From assembly GCA_032622095.1 (NCBI GenBank), contig CP136064.1, forward strand, positions 141,687,954 through 141,751,953: a stretch of 64,000 nt of DNA, read 5' to 3'. Under the pieces are notes generated by a model that saw only the letters and a program-made list of their open reading frames with translations, did no database searches and was not told the origin of the DNA. The position numbers and the translations under genes are program-made. This stretch comes from Siphonodentalium dalli (taxonomy: Eukaryota; Mollusca; Scaphopoda; Gadilida; Siphonodentaliidae). Shown piece after piece: positions 1 through 10,559 of this stretch; within the stretch, counting starts at the first letter, position 1; every line of letters starts with the position of its first letter.

Positions 1-864
1 CAAGTCAATGTCAACAGCCATCAAGACCTGTAGCCCACGCCAATGGATTTAATTTTGAAATCAAAGATGGACACCAGCGGCCATGTTTTTTGTCCGAATG
101 ACCCCAAAATGACTCGTTCCCATCTACATGTCAATATCAACAGCCATGATAAATCTCATAATGATCTGACCAAAGCCAAAGGATTTAGTCATGCGAAGAG
201 TAAAATCCAAGATGGCGGCCATGTTTTTTGGCCGAATGACCCCAAAAGGATTCGTTCCCATCTACATGTCTTTGTTAACATCCATTACAAATTTCATGAA
301 GATCCGACCAAAGCTACGACCTGTAGCCCGCGCCAAAGGATTTAGTCATGCAAAGAGTAAAATCCAAGATGGCTGCTGGTGGCCATGTTTTTTGGCCTTT
401 CATAATTATCTGACCAAAGGTACGACCTGTAGCCTGTGCCAAAGGATTTAGTCATACGAAGAGTAAAATCCAAGATGGCTGCTGGTGGCCATGTTTTTTG
501 GCCAAACGACCCCAAAATGACTCGTTCCCATCTACATGTCAATGTCAACATTCATGACAAATTTCATGAAGATCCGACCAAAGCTACGACCTGTAGCCTG
601 CACCAAAGGATTTAGTCATGAAAAGAGTAAAATCCAAGATGGCTGCTGGCAGCCACGTTTTTTGGCCGAATGACCCCAAAATGACTCGTTCCCATCTACA
701 TGTCAATGTCAACATTCATGACAAATTTCATAAAGATCAGACCAAAGGTACGACCTGTAGCCCACGCCAAAGGAAATTGTTGACGGACACACGCACACAC
801 GAACGCACGGACGGCGGACACCAACCCATGGCAATAGCTCAAACTTACAAAGTAAGTTGAGCTA
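1..864 (+). mobile_element. Pearl-like (HINE/Helentron-derived) element, copy 1, 5' end outside window
   Basis: Several imperfect tandem units of about 155-165 bp run to about 775. Each carries the landmarks AAATCCAAGATGGCTGCTGG, a GGCC-ATGTTTTTT-GGCC foldback, CCCATCTACATGTCAAT and TACGACCTGTAGCCCG. They are followed by a CA/CG-rich microsatellite (about 781-815) and a terminal hairpin near 837-864 whose outer arm reads AAGTTGAGCTAA. Non-autonomous elements with tandem cores, a microsatellite and a 3' hairpin are known from bivalves (pearl family) and flies (DINE-1), and are usually placed with Helentrons. The 5' end lies off the window, so the length is unknown. No transposase or helicase frame is present; short open frames recur only because the units recur. 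Confidence 0.82.
781..864 (+). repeat. Microsatellite plus 3' terminal hairpin of pearl-like copy 1
   Basis: A CA/CG-rich run (GACACACGCACACACG and variants) leads into CCATGGCAATAGCTCAAACTTACAAAG and then AAGTTGAGCTAA. The arms AGCTCAA and TTGAGCT pair, extended by ACTTA/TAAGT with one bulged base. The same 3' module ends copies 2, 3, 4 and 5 at 19759, 20399 (inverted), 27598 and 32799. Confidence 0.8.
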
Positions 865-1281
865 AAAACGACTGAACGATGTCTTGTTCACTTTATAACC
901 GCAGTCATTTTTCTATACACTGACACTTGTACTCGAAGAAATTTTTATTTTATTTTAAGGGTAGGGGTTGTCTTCCCTGAAAAATCTACTTTGGGACACA
1001 TTCTGAAGCGGGCAACAAGCAAAATCGGATGCGTCATATAATTACCTTTAATTTGATATATAAAAACCTTTGTTGGAGGGGGGGGGTGGGCAGGGGGGGC
1101 AGCCAACTTCTAAACCAGAGGCTTTATGAGAATTGGCCCATGGACTATACCCATGGACTACCTCTATATCATTCGATATATTAGTCCTGATTATAATTTG
1201 AATATGATAATATCTACTGCTAGAATACATAATATATCAGATTTATATTAGTATGAGCTGGTATATACACATTATTATACA
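865..1281. other. No gene seen; G-rich tract
   Basis: AT-rich sequence without a credible coding frame. Around 1078-1101 there is a run of G tracts (nine or more G, then GTGGGC, then seven G) with obvious G-quadruplex potential. Nothing else is identifiable. Confidence 0.5.
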
Positions 1282-2804
1282 CAGGGTTTCCGCTAGGGAA
1301 AAATAAATGGGTCCGGTCCTGGGTGGGGGGGGGCACAGTTCGGCGGGAACGACCATGGTTCGCGCATGCATAAGAAAATGTTCCGTTTTACAACAGCGGT
1401 GGAAACGCCAGTTCCATGCATCTGGGACACGGAGAAATAAACATGCAAGCACCATCAGCATGTCACATCTAATAGGCTAACGATGGACGGTAGCAAAGTT
1501 TTCCTACCGACACAATCACGACGGCGGACGATGCCTTCAGATGTCAACCAGTGTCCTTCTGTAAACGGTGCTCGCAAAAATGAGCATTCTCGGAATAAGC
1601 ACCCAGCGTTTTTTTAAAGGTGATTTTATACTGAAATCTTAGGAATGTGGACAGACATGAAATCTTTGGAGCAATGTGGAGGCCAGTGCAAAGGTCAAAC
1701 TGGGATCAGAGTGCTACATCGCAAGTCTCCCCAAGCTGCAAAACAGGGTGGCGGGGTAACATCGCAAGAGCTATACTCCGACCTTCACCCCAGAATGGCA
1801 GTCACATTATATTAAACTAATTAACGGATCTCTTCCCGGTGGATTTTAGAACACCAAAGTGGGTGGAACATCTTGATATATAAGTAAAATTGTACATGCG
1901 GGGTGGGTGGAGTCGATTTGTGAGTATAGATGCGCCCCATACAAGTATACCGTTAACCGAGGTCAAGGACGAGTATACATGTAGCTCTTCCGATGTTACC
2001 ACTCTTCCGTAAAACAATTCAGTCCCCTTGCTAAGCTAGCAGGGGACTAAACTCGGACTTTCAGCTTGAGTCTCCCCTTGCGTAATTGGAAATTCTAATT
2101 TATAATGATCTTACAATCGCTCTATTGGGCAACTATTCGTGACTTTTTCCCCACGGTTTGAAGGGAATCAAGGGTTTTCCGGATGGGGTCGGAAAACTAA
2201 GGAATTCAAGGGCTTGGAAAATGTATTTTAATATTCAAGAATTAACTCCACAGAAGGCGAATTTGGTGACGCTAGCAGACTAGCGCCACTAAATTCACTT
2301 TCCGAGGACCATTCGTAAAATTTTCGAACAGTTATTTACAAAACTTGTTGATGTCGACAACAATCGGAACCATTGTCTACGGCCATATTATTGAAACATG
2401 CTCAGCAATAATTCTGTGGTTTCCTGGAAAATCATTAGGCCCAGAAAAGACTGCAGCTGACGCACGTGAAGCTCGATCAATTCGGCATACCGCACGGAGT
2501 CCTGCTCAGCTTATTCTGATGGCATTGATGTTTTCCGCCTTTGATGTTTGCCGCCTTTGATGTTTTGCTCCAATTTATTTGCGTGCTATTCTTATTGTTT
2601 TTTCGGGAGATGGACTAGCTGTGTCGATTTCATTTTGTCAATATTAATGAAAATAAGTGTAGATATATAGCTTGTCGACACAGACAAGACTGAATAAGTT
2701 TTTAATAACGTCATTTATTTGTGTATGAGCGGGATTTCATGCAACAACCGACGAGGGGAATGGGACCGTGGGGCGGACCCACAGCCGGCCTGGCGGAAAC
2801 CCTG
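1282..2804. mobile_element. Non-autonomous hAT-like DNA transposon, about 1.5 kb
   Basis: The ends are inverted repeats. The left end reads CAGGGTTTCCGCTAGGG and the right end, read inward, CAGGGTTTCCGCCAGGC (two differences over 17). Both flanks carry TTATACA (1275-1281 and 2805-2811). The right flank continues with a C that coincides with the first base of the left terminus, so the duplication is 7 bp or an 8-bp TTATACAC that overlaps the TIR. CAGGG termini and a 7-8 bp duplication fit the hAT superfamily. The interior has no transposase-like frame, so this is a deletion derivative or MITE-type copy. Superfamily assignment rests on termini only. Confidence 0.72.
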
Positions 2805-3041
2805 TTATACACATTATGTATTAATATGTATAATTATAAGACATCAGTGAAATGAACTCAAAAGAAGTAAAACCATATAATCCATATTGTATAAGTTACT
2901 CATAAACATGCATGGTCCTTTGGTTTGGTATAAACTCAAGATTCGTACTCATTCTCTCAGTTTTAAATTTGTGCACAGTGCACACATGATTGTGCGAAAA
3001 TTAGTACTGCACGAATTTAAATACGAACTAGAGGTGTGACT

Positions 3042-3812
3042 GTCCCAATGGGACTACGAATACCCCCCTGTTTTTAAAATACTAAGATGTTTCACATGTC
3101 AGTAAACATTTAGTTAAAATAATAAAATAACAGTTCCCATTGCAGGTGTACAACCATAACCCTAATCTTAAACCTATTGACCAAAAAATGTAGGAATAAA
3201 AGCTTGGACAAAATTATGTATGTTGCGAAAAAAAATTCTAAGTCGAAAAAGGGGAATAACTCCACACAAAATATGTCGGACAGACGTCATAATCGCAGGT
3301 GCACAGGTTCCCATGGTACTAAATATCAGTGCCAAGATTAAAAAACATTGACCGAAAAATGTAGGAATAAAAGCTCGGACAAAATTATGCATGTGGCAAA
3401 AAAAGTTTCTAAGTCGAAAAAGGGGGATATCTCCACCAAAAAATGTCGGACAGACGTCATAATCGCAGGTGCACAAGTTCCCATGGTACTAAATATCTGT
3501 GCCACGTTTAAAAAAAATTGACCGAAAAATGTAGGAATAAAAGCTCGGACAAAAGTATACATGTTGCGAAAATTTTCTAAGTCGAAAAAGGGGGGATAAC
3601 TCCACCAAAAAAAGGCCGACAGACTTCATAATCGCAGGTGCACAGGTTCCCATGGTGGTTGATGTCTGTGCCAAGTTTCACGGAAATTTATCAAAAAACG
3701 ACTGAGAAAAACTCCGGAAAATTTGTGTCCACGGATGGACGACGGACGGACGACGGACGGACAATCTGACTCCAGTATACCCCCCCTAACTTCGTTGCGG
3801 TGGGGTATAATA
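3042..3812 (+). mobile_element. Second HINE/pearl-like family: about 170-bp core units, GACG microsatellite, terminal hairpin
   Basis: The left end is a near-perfect palindrome GTCCCAATGGGAC (3042-3054) followed at once by TACGAATACCCCCCTG. Core units follow. The landmark CATAATCGCAGGTGCAC recurs near 3288, 3459 and 3628 (spacing about 170 bp), each time with CCATGGT, GTAGGAATAAAAGCTCGGAC and AAGTCGAAAAAGGGG. Then come a GACGGACG microsatellite (about 3735-3762) and a hairpin at 3775-3809 with arms GTATACCCCCC and GTGGGGTATA. The right arm is complementary to the left-end AATACCCCC, the same geometry as the pearl-like copies although the sequence is unrelated. No protein domain is present. 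Confidence 0.75.
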
Positions 3813-4149
3813 AGGTAGTGCAACAGTAATAATTTTCTCATTTTATTTTATTATTAAAGTTGAAAAAGAGTGAATGACAATTAACAAATTACATTTATAT
3901 GGAAAGATTTATGGTAAATTTGAATATCAGGAATATCTTAAGTTTAATGTTCCCAAATCACTTCCCACACTGTACTGCCCTAAGTAATTGACCCAGTAAC
4001 TGGGGTTAATTATTATGTGTTATACCGGTAATGGCAGTAAAACCATAACTGCACCATAATTAACAGTTCGGTGACTGCTCTGACACCGTGATTAAATGTG
4101 GTAAAGGAACCCTGGTTATATTTCTTGACATCCGATACACTGTAGCTGA
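3813..4149. other. No gene seen
   Basis: AT-rich spacer between two transposons. No coding frame or recognisable RNA. Its last 8 bases (4142-4149, GTAGCTGA) are the left target-site duplication of the next element. Confidence 0.5.
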
Positions 4150-5227
4150 TAGAGATGGGCGGTACTCGGTATTTACCGTGCGGTATCGGTTTCAGTGTAA
4201 TACCGATTTACCGTACCAAATCAAAACTAAAAATACCGATTTTTCGGCATTGAAATTATTCATGTGTTGCCAACTTGTGTGTCTTCGTATTGAGCAAAGT
4301 TTCTCAGTAAACAGTTTTGATTTGGTACTTTAATTCAAATTAAATCTCAGAATTATACAAATCCATCAGACCATCACAAAGAACCCGACTGGTAAAAAGC
4401 AGCCACTTGATAAGAACTCAGCTGACCGTGTCGGTGACCCGTGTTATCAGCTTGACAGGCCTTGAGCGAGCAAAAGGAATACACACTCACAGATGGTTGA
4501 CCTAGTTACGGGCCTAACAATCAATGCAGTTGTTAGAATAGATACACAGTGTATCAAAGAAGCTGTGATGTAACGTAATGCCACACTGACTGTCACTGTG
4601 TAATGCCCAGGCGGTGGCAGTCTGTATAGCACGTGGCTTTGGCGACTTCAAAGACACCGACAATGCAAGCGGCATTAACAGAAATAAGGTCCGATTTCAT
4701 TTGTACAGTGAATCATAATATACTTTCACTTTCTAAAAATAGAACAGATCCATCAATTGATTAAATTCTAAGATTTATTTCGAGTTGCGGCTATTTATAG
4801 GGAGTTGTGAATTGTGATCACTGATTACTACTCACAATTCTATTCACTCGCGAAAATGTGACGAAATTGACACGTATAGATATTGTAGCCATGCAATGAT
4901 GCAATCTCTTATTCTTTTCAAAAGGGATGCGACAGCGTGCTTGTAAATCATCAAACAGATGTGTGAATATCACTTTTAATAATTGAATAATTGTGTAGGT
5001 CATTGTGTTGCCTCATTTAGCTGTTGTCACGAATGTAGTAAATCCGTGGGCATATATACATGCATATTGTTCAGTTAAAAACTTGAATTACGGCAATTTA
5101 CCGGGAATCTCTGCTCTGGTTTTGTAATTTAATAGCAATACCGATTACCGCACCGATACCGCGGTAAATCGACGAAAATTTACCGATACCGATACCGAGC
5201 TTGAAATTTCAATACCGCCCATCACTA
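4150..5227. mobile_element. Non-autonomous hAT transposon with perfect 8-bp target duplication
   Basis: Terminal inverted repeats TAGAGATGGGCGGTA (left) and, read inward from the right, TAGTGATGGGCGGTA differ at one position. Both flanks carry the 8-bp direct duplication GTAGCTGA (4142-4149 and 5228-5235), the hallmark of hAT insertion. Subterminal regions at both ends are packed with short TACCGATACCG / CGGTATCGG motifs, as expected for hAT transposase-binding subterminal repeats. Length is 1,078 bp with no transposase frame, so it is a deletion derivative that would need an autonomous partner. Confidence 0.88.
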
Positions 5228-5235
5228 GTAGCTGA

Positions 5236-5740
5236 TTGATTGATTGGGGTTTAATGTCACTCTCAGCAACTAAGGCCATACACTGTAGCTAACTGCTGAC
5301 TGTTTCATTGCTGGAGCCGCAATTGTACTGGAAGTTACTGTTTCATACCAGTTCATGATCACGTACATTTTAACCACAAAATACTCTGGTTATCTTGCGG
5401 TTTATAACTGTGTTTAATTTCTAACTGTAATGTTGTCTAACAGGGTTGCCACACCGGTTTAATGAGTCATTTACTTATACGGCCAAAAGTTTTTATATCT
5501 CCAATTTCCCGTGCCGTTGTTTTGTGTAAAATTGGAGATCAGCTAACACCAGCTGTTCTCAGGAAAAATGGCACATATTATTGCTTGTAATGAACTCAAG
5601 AAACAACTTTCAGGATCAATAAAAGGCCGTCCGGCCACAGTATCCCCCGAAAAAGTGGCTTCATTTGGGGGCATCAGCTTTTCTGAAAAAAATAACAAGG
5701 ACCCTAAATCCGATACTAAATTTCAGAACAATCCAACCAC
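5236..5740. other. No gene seen
   Basis: The stretch starts with GATTGATTGGGGTTTAATG and continues as ordinary AT-rich sequence. A 60-codon frame starting at 5568 has no recognisable similarity and no supporting context, so it is not called as a gene. Confidence 0.45.
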
Positions 5741-7462
5741 TGTCCCCTGAAATGGTACACGGCAAACTATATAAGAAATCATCGGAAAAAAGTTCATATT
5801 ATATTTTCATATAAGAAATCAATATTCCATATTTGAGAGCAACCAGAACAAAATTGGTGGATCGTACCGATATTCGAACTTGATCTGCATTTCGAGCTGA
5901 TAAACTCATATACAAAATTTTATTCAGATATGATCACACAAACTAAAGTTATCATGCGGAAACCAGAAATTGACAGGATTCGAAGTCGTAAAAGGGCCAT
6001 AACTCTAACAAAAATTGGCAGAGCAAACCCATATTCGAACCTGACCTGTATTTTGGGCTGATAAACTCACATACCAAATTTGGTTTAGATATGATCACAC
6101 AAACTAAATTTATCATCCGGAAACCAGAAATTTACAAGATTCTAAGTAAAAAAAGGACGATAACTCTAGCAACGAGAGGCCGATCACGATCGGCAGATGT
6201 TAACCCATCCCTTGGCGATAAAAATTTAATATGATCGGATAAATGAGAGTTTTGGTGTTGAATTATAGAGTATACTGTTATGTACTATTATAGACAAATG
6301 TACATAACACAAATTATTGGAATTTATGGGTCACTGGCATTTATATAAGAGAATGCACTGGTACAGGATCTGTAATGCTAAACCGCCACAGCCAGCAAGC
6401 CCATGGGTTAAATGTGTAGGTGTGACCTGGACATGGAATACTTGGGTTAAGAGAGTCCAATTTAAGTTTACAATAATAATGTGTCCTAGTATACAGATAA
6501 GCAACCTCACCACTGACCCATTAATATCAATTATATAGCAGAGCTGTCAAAATATCACAGGAATTGTTTATGTTGAACACTGACCTCTCTATTAAACCAA
6601 TAACAATTATAATGATATCAGGCCATCTGAAGATATAACTCTGCAGCACAGATGTCCAAGTCTACTGTTAATATCATGTGATGTTTATTGTTGAATCTTA
6701 TTTTAAATTAGATGCCATAGCCTTCTTTATCAGATTATTTGCACATTGGCATAAGAGACATCAGAAAATAATATAGCCTTATCAATAGCTAAGTAGTCCA
6801 AAGGCAATTGGTGAATTGGATTTAATGTTGCTCCAAACAGATTTACCAGTACATAACACAAGATTTTGGACCGATTTAATCAAATTTGGCAGAGTTATAA
6901 TGGTGTTATTTTTTTTTTTAAATTTAACTTAAAATGTTTTTTTTTTTAAATTATTTAAAAAAATTAAAGGGACACATTGGAAATCTTTTTATCAACTTTT
7001 ATCATAAATGAAAACAAATGATTTTTTTTGGTTTTTAAATTTTCCGAAAAAGGGTCATAACTCCTTTAAAATTAATCGGATCAAACCCATATTCAAACTC
7101 GATCTGTATTTTGGGCTGTGAAACTCACATATATACAAAATTTGGTTTCGATCGGATAGAAAATGTTTGAGTTATCGCATTACTCGTAAAGTGTCTATGG
7201 ACAGACAGACAGACAGACGGACGAACAACGAGTGGTCAATCCGGGCAACGACACTATGTTTACCATACTATGGTATGGGTAAACATAAAAAAGGGCGGAG
7301 CAAACCCATATTCGAACTTGACCTGTATTTTGGTCTGATAAACACACCTATGAAATTTGCTTTTGATCTAATAACCAAAACTAAAGTTATCATCCGGAAA
7401 TCATTTCCAGACGGACACCCGCTATTTTAATAGTCCCCCCAATTTTTTTTTTTCAGGGGACA
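5741..7462 (+). mobile_element. Third Helentron-like tandem-core element, interrupted by a nested element
   Basis: Perfect 12-bp inverted subterminal repeats flank the unit: TGTCCCCTGAAA at 5741-5752 and TTTCAGGGGACA at 7451-7462. The right copy is the outer arm of a hairpin whose inner arm is AGTCCCCCC. Between them lie core units marked by AAAGGGCCATAACTCTAAC, CATATTCGAACCTGACCTG, TTTGGGCTGATAAACTCAC and AAAGTTATCATCCGG, around 5841-6178 and 7288-7402. A short degenerate CCAGACGGACAC precedes the hairpin. The core is split at 6179-7287; removing that segment joins ACTCTAGCAAC to GGGCGGAGCAAACCC, matching the uninterrupted unit near 5997-6025. I cannot see a clear 5' palindrome for this copy. 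Confidence 0.68.
6179..7287 (+). mobile_element. Nested Helentron-like element with 5' palindrome and 3' hairpin
   Basis: The left end is the 16-base palindrome-like GCCGATCACGATCGGC (6179-6194), followed by ATGTTAACCCATCCC (6197-6211). The right end is a hairpin at 7256-7286 with arms ATGTTTACCATAC and GTATGGGTAAACAT. The reverse complement of the right arm matches the left subterminal motif at all but two or three positions. A (GACA)n/GACGG microsatellite at about 7199-7224 precedes the hairpin, and one core-like unit (about 7040-7190) precedes the microsatellite. The stretch 6240-6990 is AT-rich and otherwise unrecognised. This is the same layout as the pearl-like copies, inserted into a core unit of the surrounding element. 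Confidence 0.62.
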
Positions 7463-8776
7463 ACTCGTTATTGTGAGGCCATTGGTAGGAGCATACAATT
7501 TATAACTAACCGTGAAAATTTAAAAAAATTTGCTCTCGTTACCTTAAACACAGGAATATTTTATTTTAGCCTTAAAGTATACTGGCATGAATCCTGTAAT
7601 CATTTTCGTGAAAAGCAATAACTTGGCTTTGTCAAATCTAATTTTCAGTGGTTCCCAGCCAGTTGGATCCAATAATGTATTGCTATTAATTTATCTAATC
7701 AGTCTAGTACTACACAAGCAGGTTCTAAACTTTGAGTTAATTCCATCAGAATGAAGGAGGCATTAATTGAAGTTCAGAGGATTTTCCCTTAGTTTATTTC
7801 GGGGGACCTCACCCTGTTACACCGGGATTAGCATTTTTTCTCATAGATACACCTGACCACTTTGGCTTCTAGAACTCTTGGTTACGAGTATAATAGAAAT
7901 ACTGCAACTTCAAAATGTGTAATCAGTGTAATCATTTTGCAAATACAATACAAATACAGAATATGATTACCCCATCCCTGGTACCTGAACTGACAGCTTA
8001 TTATCCAGGTCTGGCATTATTCTGTACTGATGGAGCTTTCTTCTATACCTGGAACATAAATAAAAGGAGGTTTGGTTTATTAATGTTGATCAACATTTCA
8101 GCTGCTATGCAATTTCACAATGCTGTTAGTTTTATTGATGCAGAAAACAGGTTAATTGTGAATAAACAGCGAATAAATGCATGGTGGTGGTGGTGATGAT
8201 GGATATTGCGATTATGTGTAATTCCATAGTTTTCTGAAATATAACAAAAAATATCAAAATATCCCTGAAATTGTAACCTTTCACAATCATTTCAGCCAGT
8301 ACAACCTGTATAACTGTTGAAATGTGTGTCTTCCTCCCACAAATACCAGTATTGAATAGTGTCATGGAGTGTATAGAATTTCGAAATTTACTCTTTCAAT
8401 ACAGGAACCCACTTCGAAATTACTGTCCAGTTAGTCTAAAAAAAAAAAAATCAATAGTTGCCAAAGATAAGTCCGATTAGTCGTGATTTGATTGAACCAT
8501 CATCATTTGGTGTCGAAAAAGGCACTTTTTACAGAATATAGGCTCTATACATTTAATGATTTTATTTTTGTGTGGCGATGATGGTGCCCAAGATTATTAT
8601 AGGTCTCCTTCAAATCAGAACTGTTCTCTGGGGTTCAGGAATGTGGGAGTTAGTTGTGGTGTTAGCTGTGGCTCACATTTGTGGTTACTCAGTGGTACAC
8701 TCCCATGTTTGTAGTTCTCTTTATTTTGTACATTAGCCTTTGTGGTTCATTGATTCGTGGACTGTTGTGGTTATGT
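7463..8776. other. No gene seen
   Basis: AT-rich unique-looking sequence. Short open frames (longest 93 codons at 7915-8196, ending in a run of GGT/TGG codons) show no domain, no signal peptide and no splice-site context I can defend. A TGGTGGTGG run lies near 8182. Confidence 0.45.
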
Positions 8777-9040
8777 GAGTATGATGCGAAAAATTACTTT
8801 TAGGCACAGTCCACTGAATGAAGCAGTGAAAAGCTATTGATGCAAATCGATAAAAATTGCCAGTATCTATAAAGTGTAGTAACTGGTGATGAGAGCTAAT
8901 CAAGCAATTCCTAGAGGACAAATCCTGGAAGTCTGAGAGAGAAAAAAATCAGACCACATAGGTATAGCAAATAGTCTGAGTATGATGCGACAAAGAGCAT
9001 AGTTCACTAATTCAAGCACTGAGAGCTACTGATGCCAATC
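8777..9040. repeat. Degenerate direct duplication, about 200-bp period
   Basis: GAGTATGATGCGA followed by GTCCACTGAATGAAGCAGTG and AGCTATTGATGCAAATC (8777-8849) recurs in diverged form at 8978-9040 (GAGTATGATGCGA, GTTCACTAATTCAAGCACTG, AGCTACTGATGCCAATC). It looks like two old units of a tandem repeat; family unknown. Confidence 0.45.
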
Positions 9041-9481
9041 TTAATTTATGGTCTCCAACTCCATTAGACCAACACTGGCAGCGTTATGACCTAGATGCTT
9101 ATAATAAAGTGGATGTCCACAAAGTTCATAGCAGTAACAAGCTTTGGACACACAATAATGATGAATAAAACCTATGGTATCAATACCAAGAAAGTCAATG
9201 ACTATGAAGTCGTCCACAAGACTGTAAAGATTGAGAAGACAAGGAATCTGAAGACTACAATAGTCAGTACTTGTCTAATCACCTTAATTAAGTAGTTCTA
9301 AACAGGGAGACAGGTAGAGGGTCTTCATTGGACAATGGGAGGCGGGATGAGGGTATCATCCTTGAAATTGCTAACTGCACATCATGACCCCTCCCCCAAT
9401 AGATCATAGCCCATTACCTCCCAACAGGACCAAACTAAATACAACTGGTGCTTCAACCACTTTATTGCAGGGCAATTCCAT
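9041..9481. other. No gene seen
   Basis: Sequence between the duplicated unit and the next repeat. No coding frame above 66 codons and no recognisable element. Confidence 0.4.
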
Positions 9482-10085
9482 GGTAACGGACGTACCATTC
9501 AGAAGAAAATTTGAATTTCAAACAGTCCATTTTTCTTGAGATAGGTTGAATGTTTCACTGCCAGAATTGAATGTTTTCAAAGCTCACCCCAAGGTTGTTC
9601 ATATGATGTATGATAGTTCTCATCCCGTTTGATATTATAGATCATATGGGCTATTAAGACTTCGGTAACGGACGTACTCAATGAAATGAAAATCCGTAGG
9701 TTGTCTCTCTTAAGCCCCAAACTCTGTGAAGTGTTTCTAGATAGCCATACATTTGATCTATTATAGGGTGGACAGATGAATGTTCTATAATAAAAGCCTG
9801 ATTTCATGCATGATTGTCCACTATATCTGCATTGGTGACCATTTGACTCACGGTAATGGACGTACAATGTTTTGGTAATGGACGTACCGTACTGAAATGT
9901 TGAAACAAAAATGCACCTTCTGATATGATTACCCTATTATTTGTGGGTTTTCTATCATAAATAGGCTGTTTGTTTACTGATGAAAAAACACAAAACAGTC
10001 ATGCATGAGTGACCACTGTTTCCGCATTGATGACCATTTGATTCACAGTAATGGACATACCATTTATTTTGGTAACGGACGTACC
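9482..10085. repeat. Degenerate tandem repeat carrying GGTAACGGACGTACC
   Basis: The 15-base near-palindrome GGTAACGGACGTACC or a one- to three-base variant occurs at 9482, 9664, 9852, 9874, 10047 and 10071. Around 9780-10110 the larger context repeats with a period near 195 bp (CATGCATGA...TGACCA...GCATTGATGACCATTTGA...GGACGTACC...CTGAAATGTTGA). The minus strand therefore shows similar short frames twice (about 9577-9867 and 9955-10164). I see this as repeat structure, not a gene. Family unknown. Confidence 0.6.
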
Positions 10086-10243
10086 TTTCTGAAATGTTGA
10101 TAAAAAATGCGCCTTCTGATTTGATTATTTGTGGATTTGTGGATTTTCTGACATGACGGGACACTTCAGTTTTATTTGCGACTCAATCAGGAGATTGGCG
10201 AGTTGCAGGGTTGGGAATGGCACCACCATGGGAGGGCCTTATG

Positions 10244-10335
10244 ATAGTTCAGTGTTCAGGCTTTCTTTAAGGAAATATATATTATACTTTTTAAATATAA
10301 TATTTCCGCTAAAGGAAGCCTTCACACTGAACTAT
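10244..10335. repeat. Small foldback (MITE-like) element
   Basis: Two arms of about 40 bp are imperfect reverse complements: ATAGTTCAGTGTTCAGGCTT at the left and AAGCCTTCACACTGAACTAT at the right, with AAGGAAATATATATTATAC facing ATAATATTTCCGC in the middle. A partial second copy of one arm lies at about 14794-14852 and ends before the second arm would begin. Flanks are compatible with a TA duplication, which is weak evidence in AT-rich sequence. Confidence 0.6.
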
Positions 10336-10559
10336 ATGGATTAGAATGCAAGCCCAGGAGGAGGCACGAGCAATAAAGTTAATAGCCAAATTTAGAGGGA
10401 ATGTACTCTTCTAAAACAGATTGTACATAAATATGAACTCTTAATGAATCTGTTATGATTAGTTACGTGAAATAACTCATGTAGTTAGAGTGCTATATTG
10501 CTCAAATGTGTACCTCCCCCCCCCCCCCTTGTTTTGGAAGAAACATCCCAGGAGGTGCC
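10336..10559. other. No gene seen; C tract
   Basis: AT-rich sequence with a run of about a dozen C near 10517-10529. Confidence 0.4.

Noticed and set aside
1078-1101. Telomere-like or functional G-quadruplex array
   Set aside because: Only a short local G-rich tract without a telomeric unit; kept as a note only.
3174-3841. Repeated minus-strand frames containing TMGTCAPAIM as a repeat protein
   Set aside because: They come from the 170-bp DNA core units of the 3042-3812 element; frames shift between units.
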